Assembly: GCF_937976295.1 (NCBI RefSeq)
Contig: NZ_CALJRY010000120.1
Span: forward strand, 1-13,864
Source of the DNA: an uncultured Rothia sp.
GTDB taxonomy: Bacteria > Actinomycetota > Actinomycetes > Actinomycetales > Micrococcaceae
DNA: 13,864 bases
Direction of reading: 5' to 3'
In this document: positions 1 through 7,540 of the stretch, one piece after another
Position numbering within the stretch: the first letter of the stretch is position 1
How the letters are laid out: each line of letters begins with the position of its first letter
Position numbers and translations under genes: made by a program
Notes under the pieces: model-generated
The model's database searches: none
Told to the model about the DNA's origin: nothing
Seen by the model: only the letters and a program-made list of their open reading frames with translations

Positions 1-39
1 CTTCGCCATATCTGGGGCTGTATTAGCCAGGGGCGCTAG
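1..39. repeat. Composite intergenic repeat, copy A (right half, cut by window edge)
   Basis: Bases 2-17 match 10746-10761 at 14 of 16 positions (shared blocks TTCGC and ATCTGGGG). Bases 25-39 match 10770-10784 at 13 of 15 positions (shared blocks AGCC and GGCGCTAG). The 7 bases between differ. Bases 1-10 also match the sequence just after the hairpin at 9894-9939 (CTTCGCYATA), so the hairpin half may lie just outside the window. The stop codon of the nuclease gene falls inside this repeat. It appears to be a 3'-end element of minus-strand genes. Its function is unknown. Confidence 0.6.
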
Positions 40-1214
40 TCGTCTTCGTGGGAAAACTCGTTGACAATCTCGGGGGTCTGCATCGCAAACTCATCGGGTT
101 CCGCAGTCTCGGGAGAGAAATCCAGGTAGTAGTTACCCTCGGAGGTGCGGGTGATGGTGACGTAGGTGCGACCGTAATCGAGTAGCTCGCGAATACCGAC
201 CTTGGTGCCCTCGTCGAGGCCCATGCGCTTACGGATATAAGAGCCAAGCTCGGAGTTCGGGATGGTCGACATATCCTTACCGCAGCGGTCGGAACCGCTA
301 GCAACGCGCATGATGAGGTCTTCACCGTCATCGCAGTGCACCACAATGGGAGTGTTCTTCACGGGGAAGAAATTTGAGCGCCCAATGTTCGCGGGAACCG
401 CGAAGTAGGCTTCGTCCTTATTGGCTCGGATATCTCGCAGGCCCCAGTTAATGCCGGAACCGCAATTGTACGAAGAACCCTTACCCGCGTGACTGTAGAG
501 ATACAGCTTGATGGAGGAGAAGTCCTTCAAGCGTTCCTCACGTTCCGTTTCAGGTTCGGGGAGCGGAGGAACCGGAGGCAGAGACTTATTAGCCAGGACG
601 TCGGAGGGCGCTTCAGGGAAGGTGAAGAGAGAATCAACCACGGGGTCGGTGCAACTCAGTGAAGCACCGAATAGCGTATCGATATAGTTCTCCGCATACT
701 CCACAGACACCGGCACAAGAATGTTCTCCTGCTGGCATTCCGAAGCGTCTCGACCGATATTGAGGCCGTCCGTCGAAAGGTTAGCTGACCCAGCGTAAGC
801 AATGTCGAAGGAGCCGTTCTGCGCCCAAGCGTAGAGCTTAGTGTGCACCAGGGGAGAGATGCGAGGATCCGGGTAACGAATATCCAGGTACCCGTGACTA
901 GCCTTGACCCATCCCTTGAGGATTTTATGAGTCGTGATGCTTACCGCACCATCTCGTGCCATACCAACCAGAAGGTGAATCTTAGGCGTGGTGGAGGTGG
1001 GGGTAAACTTACTCATCTCGCCCCAATGACCAGCTTCCTTGGAACGCCGTCCGGGGGTGAAATCAGCCTGGTATAGCGCACTGAGAATGGTAGTCCGCGA
1101 GATATACCCGGTGACCGCCCACAGCTCATGCCCGGCGCAATCATCCTTCGGGTACGGCGATTGGAGAACAAGCTCGGCGAGGTTATCGCCCATGAGTGAC
1201 GAATAAATTTCCAT
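36..1214 (-). CDS. NgoFVII-type restriction endonuclease (PLD nuclease fold with B3-like DNA-binding domain)
   Basis: Predicted Type II restriction endonuclease of 392 residues that would cut unmethylated DNA. The N-terminal half looks like a phospholipase D-type nuclease. It has one HxK motif (H124-T-K126) followed by GSANLS (142-147), with a candidate acidic partner near E163. One HKD-like motif per chain implies an active site formed by a dimer and metal-independent cleavage, as known for BfiI. A linker rich in Pro and Glu (about 210-230) leads to a C-terminal domain (about 235-370). This contains SGINWGLR (253-260), an AYFAVP stretch and CDDGEDL, the pattern I associate with the B3-like DNA-binding domain of the NgoFVII family. 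The ATG at 1212-1214 has AGAAGGA 9 bases upstream. The methyltransferase gene ends 21 bp before it on the same strand, so the two are probably co-transcribed. Recognition of GCSGC, as in NgoFVII, is possible but cannot be read from the sequence. Confidence 0.82.
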   Translation of the reverse strand: MEIYSSLMGDNLAELVLQSPYPKDDCAGHELWAVTGYISRTTILSALYQADFTPGRRSKEAGHWGEMSKFTPTSTTPKIHLLVGMARDGAVSITTHKILKGWVKASHGYLDIRYPDPRISPLVHTKLYAWAQNGSFDIAYAGSANLSTDGLNIGRDASECQQENILVPVSVEYAENYIDTLFGASLSCTDPVVDSLFTFPEAPSDVLANKSLPPVPPLPEPETEREERLKDFSSIKLYLYSHAGKGSSYNCGSGINWGLRDIRANKDEAYFAVPANIGRSNFFPVKNTPIVVHCDDGEDLIMRVASGSDRCGKDMSTIPNSELGSYIRKRMGLDEGTKVGIRELLDYGRTYVTITRTSEGNYYLDFSPETAEPDEFAMQTPEIVNEFSHEDD

Positions 1215-1235
1215 GGGAATACGTCCTTCTTTTAC

Positions 1236-2393
1236 CTAGAAAAGAGTGCTTTCTTTCTCTGCCTCGAGCTTATCTTCCATCACCTGAATACGCTTCTCTA
1301 CATCAATATTCGGCTCAATACTTTCGTAGGAGATACCTTCAAGAGTCTTGAAGAGAGCTTCGAATACGACCTGCGCACCGTCCGGGGGAACCGCCATGCC
1401 AATCTGGCGACGGACGTTCTCTTTGCTGCCGATGAACTTGTACCAGTCAGGGAACGTCTGCAGGCGCGCGCGCTCGCGGTTGGTGAGGGCACGGGGCTCT
1501 TCCCAGTGGTAGATGTGCGTTCCGCCGCCGCCGGATCCGGTGACGGTGTACGCGGGCTTACTGGGGTCCAGACGCTTATAAATCTGGCTGAGCTTAGCAC
1601 CACGTACATTGAGGCGCAGTTCCTCAGGCATATCGGTAGCGTTGAAAGCGTTTTCGCCGGGCTTAATGTAGGCGAGGCGCTGCTTCACCACCTCAGACTG
1701 GCGAGTCGGTTCGTTGTTCGTTGCCCACTCGGGGATAGGCGGTTCGGTGATTGCCTGCTTTGCGGTGCGCATCATTGAAGGTTCGGGAGTGGTGGGCGCC
1801 GGAACCTTGAACGCTACACCCTTCGCGGCAATGTCATCGCGCAGACCTACGATAATGATTCGGTGTCGAGCCTGGGGAAGACCGTACTCCTCAAAGCGGT
1901 ATTTATGAGCGACAACGGTGTACCCCGCACGCTGCATTTCACGCAGAATGTAGGGGAAAGCAAGACCCTCATTAGCGCCAGAAAGACCACCCACGTTTTC
2001 TGCCACAAACCATTCAGGCTCATGGCTCTTGAGTACGTTGATTCCATAGGTGTAGAGGGGACCGTAGGTACCGTCTAGACCCTTCTGCTTTCCTACAAGG
2101 CTGAAGTCGTTGCAGGGAAAACCGAAAGCAAAACCATCAATCGGGGGCAGGGCGTCGGTATCGAGCTCACGAACATCACCTACGTACACGGTCTCTTCAG
2201 ACGCACCGGGGGTGTTTTCGCGGTAGGTATCTGCAGTCGTGGGGTCATAGTCATTAGCCCAGGCATGCTCAACCTTGATTTCGGGCACCTTATCGGCAGC
2301 GTTGTGTGCGCCCAGGGCAATGCCTCCGGGACCACAGAAGAGCTCACCCATTCTGTAGGTCGTAGGTGAGGATGATGTGTGCTTCTCAGCCAT
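1236..2393 (-). CDS. DNA (cytosine-5-)-methyltransferase, Type II modification enzyme
   Basis: Transfers a methyl group from S-adenosylmethionine to C5 of cytosine, protecting host DNA from the partner nuclease. The 385 residues show the C5-methylase motifs in the normal order: motif I FCGPGG (19-24, AdoMet binding), motif IV GFPCNDFS with catalytic C94, motif VI ENV (132-134), motif VIII QARHR (174-178), motif IX RALTNRERARLQTFPD, and motif X QIGMAVPP, where Asn is more usual than Met. The variable stretch between motifs VIII and IX (about 190-310) should be the target-recognition domain. It is compact, consistent with a Type II enzyme. The ATG at 2391-2393 has GGAGA five bases upstream. The gene is first of a minus-strand pair with the NgoFVII-type nuclease and is transcribed divergently from the Z1 operon. 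No Vsr-type repair gene or separate controller (C) gene lies beside it. Confidence 0.95.
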   Translation of the reverse strand: MAEKHTSSSPTTYRMGELFCGPGGIALGAHNAADKVPEIKVEHAWANDYDPTTADTYRENTPGASEETVYVGDVRELDTDALPPIDGFAFGFPCNDFSLVGKQKGLDGTYGPLYTYGINVLKSHEPEWFVAENVGGLSGANEGLAFPYILREMQRAGYTVVAHKYRFEEYGLPQARHRIIIVGLRDDIAAKGVAFKVPAPTTPEPSMMRTAKQAITEPPIPEWATNNEPTRQSEVVKQRLAYIKPGENAFNATDMPEELRLNVRGAKLSQIYKRLDPSKPAYTVTGSGGGGTHIYHWEEPRALTNRERARLQTFPDWYKFIGSKENVRRQIGMAVPPDGAQVVFEALFKTLEGISYESIEPNIDVEKRIQVMEDKLEAEKESTLF

Positions 2394-2435
2394 AAGGTTC
2401 TCCGCAAGTCATAGTGCTGTGTCATGTGCCGGTTG

Positions 2436-2460
2436 ATGCATAGAACTACCGTCTATGCAT
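2436..2460. promoter_or_regulatory. Perfect inverted repeat in the divergent methylase/Z1 promoter region
   Basis: ATGCATAGA (2436-2444) and TCTATGCAT (2452-2460) form a perfect 9-bp inverted repeat around a 7-base spacer, 43 bp upstream of the methyltransferase start. Bases 2436-2449 also recur in inverted orientation at 2557-2573. Position and symmetry suit an operator or a 5' leader hairpin controlling the methylase-nuclease pair. The binding protein is unknown. The methylase itself or a product of the operon are candidates. Confidence 0.45.
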
Positions 2461-2556
2461 TCAGGTTTAAACCATCTAAGAATAGCAGCCCGGGGGTCCT
2501 GCTTGCACCCTACCCCGAATAGATTTTGTCGCCTGGAGTAAAACAACCTGGCTTTA

Positions 2557-2573
2557 GTAGTTCTATAGTGCAT
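2557..2573 (+). promoter_or_regulatory. Candidate Z1-operon promoter with an operator-like repeat arm
   Basis: GTAGTTCTATAGTGCAT is the reverse complement of 2436-2449 with three extra bases (AGT). It contains TATAGT (2564-2569), one mismatch from a consensus -10 box. No convincing -35 hexamer lies 16-18 bp upstream; the best is AAAACA at 2540-2545, spacer 18. If this is the promoter of the Z1 gene, the -10 box overlaps the repeat, which would couple operon expression to whatever binds the methylase-side repeat. The whole 2394-2685 gap has no credible gene. Confidence 0.35.
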
Positions 2574-2675
2574 CGTGATGACGAAAACCTGTGCTGACGT
2601 GTGAGAACGAGTGCTAAACTCACAGAGGAAGCTAAACAACGGCTCCTGTAATCACTCACATCTCTATTTTTCAAT

Positions 2676-2681
2676 GAGGAG
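2676..2681 (+). promoter_or_regulatory. Ribosome binding site fixing the Z1 gene start
   Basis: GAGGAG lies four bases before ATG 2686. The same frame opens earlier at GTG 2611, but that start lacks a good Shine-Dalgarno sequence and would add 25 residues of non-conserved appearance. ATG 2686 is therefore chosen. Confidence 0.75.
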
Positions 2682-2685
2682 AAAA

Positions 2686-5442
2686 ATGGCTGAGGAAATT
2701 TCCAAGCCGGAACAGCAGATTTATGACACTGCTGCGCGGGAACTCATCTCGTACGAAGACGCATGCCGCCAGGTAATTGATGGTATGGTTGCCGCGGGTA
2801 TTCCGGAAGACGCAATCGTTCCCGTCTACGAGAAGGCACTTCGTAGCATTCAGGAACGTGAAGCCGCGAACGCCAAGGGCGAGTTCGATGAGGCCGCTAC
2901 GGCCAAGGAAGACTACCACCACTGGTACGATGCTTCGAAGCCCGATACTGCTGGATGGAGTCACCTGCGTAGGAAGCTTACCGAGAAGATTGGCGAGGAC
3001 GGCACGTCCACTATTCACCAGGAATCCGGCAAGGTTGTCGGCCTTCTTGCCGACCCCGCTACGAAGAATCTGACCCACAAGGGCCTTGTTGTCGGCTACG
3101 TGCAGTCCGGTAAGACCGCGAACTTCTCGGCGGTTATCACCAAGGCAGTTGATGAGGGTTACCGATTCATTATTGTGTTGGCAGGTATGTTTAATAACCT
3201 GCGCCGTCAGACTCAGGAACGTTTGGACGGCGATGTTGTTACCGCTCTCCAGAATGCTGGGAAGTCTGTTTTCCCTCTGACCAGTGTCAAGGGCGATATC
3301 TCTTCGGACGCCGGCCTTCTCCTCAACGCTCTGCGCACTAAAGATAGTGTTATTTTTGCGGTGGTGAAGAAGAACCCCAGCCGCTTGAAGAACCTGCTCA
3401 AGCAGCTGGAAACCGCAAACCGTGAGGGTCTGCTGGACGATGCTCCCGTGCTTATCGTAGATGATGAGTCGGATCAGGCGACCCCCAACACCGCGAAGGA
3501 AGATGAAGCGTACTCCGGTATTAACCGACTTCTCCGCCAGATTTGGGACCAGGTACAGCATGGCTCCTACGTGGCATACACTGCTACCCCCTTCGCGAAT
3601 GTTCTGATGGACCCCAACGATGACGAACGCTATACCGAGTATCTAGAGCCGGTTAATCCCGAGGAATCCGAGGGGGAGACCATCGAGCGTTATCCGGGCC
3701 TGTACCCCTCCGACTTCATCTACGCTTTGGAACGCCCGAATGGCTACATTGGTGCGTCCCGTATTTTTGGTACCCCGCTGTGGGCTACTGAGGACGAAGA
3801 CGGCGCGCTGAATGATGGTGTAGACGTTGATGCTGTCCGCGATATTGAGGATGGGGAAGCAGAGATTCTGCGTCCTCCTACTCGTAAGGACGGCGGGGAA
3901 TACATGCCTGAGATGGTGCCCAGCCTTGAAGATGCAGTGCTGTGGTTTATGATTGCCACGGCTCTTCGTCGTCGTCGCGCTCAGAAGAAGCAGCACAGCT
4001 CGATGCTGATTCACCTTTCGCACAGGGTTGAGACCCACTTCGAAGCAGTGAAGGTGATTGAGGACTACATCTCAGCGCTGAAGGAAAACTACGGTAAGCC
4101 TGAGATTAACGATGCTATGCAGGGTCTGTACGAACGCGAAGTTGCTCGCATGCAGGCTATCCGTCCCGAAGAGATTTACCCCGAATGGGATGAGCTGAAG
4201 CTTGCTGTGGGTCAGGTTGTCCGCGAGACCAAGTGCATTGTGGACAACGGTTCCTCGGAGGAGCGTCTGGAATACAACGCAGATTCACCGGCTACCTATG
4301 TCGTTATCGGCGGTAATACTCTCGCCCGTGGTCTGACCCTTGAGGGCTTGATTAGCTCGTACTACCTCAGGGCAAGCAAGACTTACGATGCTCTTCTGCA
4401 GATGGGCCGTTGGTTTGGTTTCCGCCCCGGCTATGATGACCTGATTCGTCTGTGGACCACCAGGGACCTTCAGGACTACTACCGTCACCTTGCCGGCGTG
4501 GAAGATGAGATTCGCGAAGAAATTCGTATCGTTGGTAGCACCCCCAAGACCGTTGGTGTGAAGATTCGTACTCACCCCAAGGCGCTACAGGTTACCGCTG
4601 CCAATAAGATGCGTCATGCCAAGGCGCTCACCGTCGATTACAGCGGTAAGCTCCACCAGCTGACCCGCTTTGAGGAGAAGAACGCCGAAATCCTGAACCA
4701 TAATATTCAGGTATTCGAGTCCCTTGTTAGCTCTATTTCGAGCACCCATGAGGTAGTGCAGGATAAGAACAACGGCAGCTACCTCTTCACCGGCGTGCCC
4801 GTGGATGTCGTGCTGTCTTACTTCAAGGACTTCAAGGCCCACTCCTCGCATTATGAAGCTGGCTCGAACAAGCTGGTTGAGTGGATCGAGAAGTACGCCG
4901 ACCAGGACTGGAACGTTGTCGTCTACTCCGGTACCCAGAAGGATATGCCGCAGCAGAACTTTGCTGGTCTGGACATTCGTATGGCAACTCGTAGTGCGTA
5001 CGACATTCCGGCTGATGACGGTATCGCGGACCTGGGTGCTCTTGCTGTGGGTGAGACTCCGATTCTGGACTTCAAGATTCTCGCTAACGCAGGAAAGCTG
5101 GAAAATGAAGACACCCTCGATGCCCTGAAGGCTGCTAGGAGCCGTGCGAAGCAGTTGCCGTTCCGTTTCGTTGAAGGTAACGTGCCGCTTCTGGTCATTT
5201 ACGTGGTCAACCCCCACTCGAAGGCTAAGCCGGGCGCTCGCCGCCGTGACCTTGACGCTGCTGCACCGGTCGTCTTGCACGCTGTGGTTCTTCCCCAGGT
5301 TGCAGGTTCCGACTACAGCAACTTCATCTCGGTTGTTCCTGAGCAGGTTGAGGATCTGGCTCTTGATGAGGAAGAGCTGGATGAGAACAGTTCGATTCTG
5401 GCAGCAGTCGACAGCGATGATGAAGGCGACTACAAGGAGTAA
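2686..5442 (+). CDS. Z1-domain superfamily II helicase-like ATPase
   Basis: Predicted nucleic-acid-dependent ATPase of 918 residues of the Z1 family, which co-occurs with restriction and MORC-like systems. After a helical N-terminal region (1-130) come the helicase-type motifs: Walker A GYVQSGKT (137-144), Walker B-like DDES (259-262), motif III-like TATPFAN (299-305), then GGNTLARG (542-549) and MGRWFGFR (573-580) for the second RecA-like lobe, the last carrying a candidate arginine finger. The C-terminal 300 residues hold no motif I can name and end in an acidic tail. Length and motif spacing look intact. It is the first plus-strand gene of the island and is divergent from the methylase. 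It is followed by a strong hairpin and then the MORC-like ATPase gene, 152 bp downstream. Expected role, by inference: translocation along or remodelling of invading DNA. Base composition is like the host flanks, so this gene is well adapted or long resident. Confidence 0.88.
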   Translation: MAEEISKPEQQIYDTAARELISYEDACRQVIDGMVAAGIPEDAIVPVYEKALRSIQEREAANAKGEFDEAATAKEDYHHWYDASKPDTAGWSHLRRKLTEKIGEDGTSTIHQESGKVVGLLADPATKNLTHKGLVVGYVQSGKTANFSAVITKAVDEGYRFIIVLAGMFNNLRRQTQERLDGDVVTALQNAGKSVFPLTSVKGDISSDAGLLLNALRTKDSVIFAVVKKNPSRLKNLLKQLETANREGLLDDAPVLIVDDESDQATPNTAKEDEAYSGINRLLRQIWDQVQHGSYVAYTATPFANVLMDPNDDERYTEYLEPVNPEESEGETIERYPGLYPSDFIYALERPNGYIGASRIFGTPLWATEDEDGALNDGVDVDAVRDIEDGEAEILRPPTRKDGGEYMPEMVPSLEDAVLWFMIATALRRRRAQKKQHSSMLIHLSHRVETHFEAVKVIEDYISALKENYGKPEINDAMQGLYEREVARMQAIRPEEIYPEWDELKLAVGQVVRETKCIVDNGSSEERLEYNADSPATYVVIGGNTLARGLTLEGLISSYYLRASKTYDALLQMGRWFGFRPGYDDLIRLWTTRDLQDYYRHLAGVEDEIREEIRIVGSTPKTVGVKIRTHPKALQVTAANKMRHAKALTVDYSGKLHQLTRFEEKNAEILNHNIQVFESLVSSISSTHEVVQDKNNGSYLFTGVPVDVVLSYFKDFKAHSSHYEAGSNKLVEWIEKYADQDWNVVVYSGTQKDMPQQNFAGLDIRMATRSAYDIPADDGIADLGALAVGETPILDFKILANAGKLENEDTLDALKAARSRAKQLPFRFVEGNVPLLVIYVVNPHSKAKPGARRRDLDAAAPVVLHAVVLPQVAGSDYSNFISVVPEQVEDLALDEEELDENSSILAAVDSDDEGDYKE

Positions 5443-5472
5443 CCTCAGGTAGCTTCTTGAATGCCCAAAAGC

Positions 5473-5530
5473 GGGTATAGGTTTCGGGGTGGCATTGCAC
5501 CGGATAATGCCACCCCGAAGCTTTATACCC
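5473..5530 (+). terminator. Large hairpin between the Z1 and MORC-like genes (terminator or attenuator)
   Basis: TTCGGGGTGGCATT (5483-5496) pairs perfectly over 14 bp with 5506-5519 around a 9-base loop. Pairing resumes outside it, with GGGTATA (5473-5479) matching TATACCC (5524-5530) across wobble pairs and one bulged base. The downstream T tract is weak (CTTTAT, within the outer stem). It lies 31 bp after the Z1 stop and 64 bp before the next start, so it may terminate most Z1 transcripts and lower expression of the three downstream genes, or protect the 3' end of the Z1 message. Confidence 0.7.
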
Positions 5531-5594
5531 TCAACAACACACACCCTACGATTCAATAGCGCCCGCAACTTCTAGAGGGCAAGGAGATAATATC

Positions 5595-7535
5595 GTGAGC
5601 CTTAACTGGTTCCCCCTTCCTAAAAACACTGGTTCGATATCTGCTCGAGGTGCCTCGCGTACCCTGGGTCGCCCCAATCTGAGCCCGCTTGCTTTGGTGA
5701 CTCGAGAGATGGCTCAGAACTCGTGGGATGCACGCCTCGAAGGGCACATGCCGGAGTTCGGTTGCCTGGTTCGGCACGCCAATCAGGGTGTGCTGAATAC
5801 CCTGAGGAATGAGGTATTTGCAGCTGGTTTTGAGATTCACAGCAAGTACACCGGTCTAGACCAGACTTTTAACCGCGGCGACGTCTACTTCTTGGAGTTC
5901 TGGGACCGCGGCACTGTCGGTCTTGATGGCCCGGACCGTCCCGATGAAGCTGTTGAGGAAGGGGAGAGCCAGAACTTTGTTAACCTCACGATGAACCTTG
6001 GTAGCGATAACAAGGGTCAAGGTAACGGTGGCTCATACGGCTTCGGTAAAACTGCTGCTTTCAATATGAGCGAGTCTCAATCTGTTATCTACTGGTCTGC
6101 TTTTAAGACTAAAACTGGCGAGATTGATTACCGACTTATTGCTGTCGCCCTCGGCAAAGAATATACGTACGGTGGTCGAAACTACACCGGTCGCCATTGG
6201 TGGGGATATGAGGGGCCAACAGTTAAGGGAACGGGTAACATTCTCCCGTTGACGGGAGAACCTGCTCGTCGACTGGGTGAGGCTATTTTCTCTCGTCACT
6301 TTACTGACGGAGAAACTGGTACCTCAATTCTTATCGTTGATGCAAAGCCTGCAGAGCTTATGGAAGTATCAGACGATGAAGGTAAGATTCCGGATGACCC
6401 GGGTCGAATTATTGAGCGCTCCCACGAAAAGATTCAAAATATCGTGATGTACCATCTTTGGCCCAAATTGGATGTTGAAGATGGAAATAAGTCTATGGAC
6501 ATCAGGATTAACAATAAGCCTGTCTCAATTCAGGAGCTTAAGAATAATCCTGAATATAAGGGAATTGAGCAGCTATGCTCATCTCTTATTGATGTCCGAA
6601 AAATGGCTGAGCTTCAAAGGATAAATTTTGATGCTGACCCATTTGACGGTGTTTTCTACTATAAGAGCTTTGTCTTTAAGCGAGCCAGGGATTCCTACAA
6701 TATTGGATATCTAAGGATTGCTCGAGGTGCGTACGATATTAACGCTGAAAGGTCCATCTATCCGCAAAACACTGTGTGTTTGATGCGTAATGAGGCTGAA
6801 TTGGTTGTCCAGTACCGAAAGGTGAATGATCTGGATGACTCGAAGGCCACCTGGTACGGCGTGTTCAAGCCCGACCTTGAAACGGATGTCGCCTTCCGGG
6901 AAGCGGAGCCTCCCGCCCATGACGAATGGAATCCGAGCTCTCTTGACAATGCTAAGTACAAGAACATTGTTGTTTATGCTGCTTCGAATATCACTAAGAG
7001 CCTGAAGAATCTTTTTGAAACGAAGGACACTAAGCGCGATAGCGGGTCCTTGGGTTCCTTGTCGAAGATTTCTCAGAAGCTTGCTCGATTCAACCCGATT
7101 ATGTCCACCGGAGGCGGTGTCGTTACTGAGCTGACGGATGAGGACGAAGGTAAGAACAAAAAGCGCCCTGGTGGCGTTGTTCGTCGTGCCTCGGTATCGA
7201 TTGAATCTGCAGCAATGACTGGTGTTCACCCGCAGAACCCTGATTACGTGCAGTATTTCATTAACTTCTCCTGTAGCAGCGCTTGGAAGGCCGGTCAGCG
7301 CGTCGGCATCAAGGTCTCTATCGCAACCGGTGATGAGAGGACTCTGGAATACACGGACTCTCACGACCTTGAGCCTTCGTGGAGCGAAGGCTGGGGCCCT
7401 GACATGAACGACACCCAAAAGGCGGGCCATGTTTATGCGCAGTGGGACGGCCCTGAAGATTCCGAGGAGAACCAGGGGTCTGTGGTCATCACGCTACGTA
7501 AGGGTAAGACCTATATTTTTGAGGTGGAGGGCTAA
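5595..7535 (+). CDS. GHKL ATPase, bacterial MORC/MutL-like, defence-associated
   Basis: Predicted ATP-dependent DNA clamp or remodeller of 646 residues. The N-terminal 200 residues carry the GHKL (Bergerat) fold motifs: N-box REMAQNSWD (37-45, with E38 for catalysis and N42 for Mg), a DxG motif in WDRGTVGLDG (103-112), and a glycine-rich ATP lid GNGGSYGFGKTA (143-154, K152 in the usual place). Residues up to about 410 look like the S5-type transducer domain. Residues 420-646 look beta-rich and have no motif I recognise. The start is GTG 5595, with AAGGAG eight bases upstream. The gene follows the Z1 ATPase and is coupled to the next gene: its last codons hold that gene's GGAGGG. Such ATPases are known with Z1 proteins, cytosine methylases and nucleases. 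GC content is about 38 % around 6480-6660 but about 63 % at 6841-6900, a sharp change within one gene. Confidence 0.82.
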   Translation: MSLNWFPLPKNTGSISARGASRTLGRPNLSPLALVTREMAQNSWDARLEGHMPEFGCLVRHANQGVLNTLRNEVFAAGFEIHSKYTGLDQTFNRGDVYFLEFWDRGTVGLDGPDRPDEAVEEGESQNFVNLTMNLGSDNKGQGNGGSYGFGKTAAFNMSESQSVIYWSAFKTKTGEIDYRLIAVALGKEYTYGGRNYTGRHWWGYEGPTVKGTGNILPLTGEPARRLGEAIFSRHFTDGETGTSILIVDAKPAELMEVSDDEGKIPDDPGRIIERSHEKIQNIVMYHLWPKLDVEDGNKSMDIRINNKPVSIQELKNNPEYKGIEQLCSSLIDVRKMAELQRINFDADPFDGVFYYKSFVFKRARDSYNIGYLRIARGAYDINAERSIYPQNTVCLMRNEAELVVQYRKVNDLDDSKATWYGVFKPDLETDVAFREAEPPAHDEWNPSSLDNAKYKNIVVYAASNITKSLKNLFETKDTKRDSGSLGSLSKISQKLARFNPIMSTGGGVVTELTDEDEGKNKKRPGGVVRRASVSIESAAMTGVHPQNPDYVQYFINFSCSSAWKAGQRVGIKVSIATGDERTLEYTDSHDLEPSWSEGWGPDMNDTQKAGHVYAQWDGPEDSEENQGSVVITLRKGKTYIFEVEG

Positions 7536-7540
7536 TAGCT

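Noticed and set aside
1..39. An integration attachment site (att) pairing with 10746-10784
   Set aside because: The two copies differ in a 7-8 base centre plus about four other positions, no integrase or tRNA is present, and a recent insertion would leave identical repeats. A repeat family is more likely.
2409..2639. A small minus-strand gene or controller (C) protein in the divergent gap
   Set aside because: The 76-codon frame has no helix-turn-helix, no ribosome site, and overlaps the methylase start and the inverted repeats.
2671..3561. A 296-codon minus-strand open frame opposite the 5' part of the Z1 gene
   Set aside because: It overlaps the Walker A and Walker B coding regions of Z1 entirely and shows no motif of its own.
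4585..5568. A 327-codon minus-strand open frame opposite the 3' part of the Z1 gene
   Set aside because: No ribosome site or recognisable domain, and it runs through the hairpin at 5473-5530. It is explained by codon bias of the Z1 gene.
6711..7430. A 239-codon minus-strand open frame inside the MORC-like gene
   Set aside because: It is an antisense shadow with no start signal or domain. The sense frame has continuous coding through this part.
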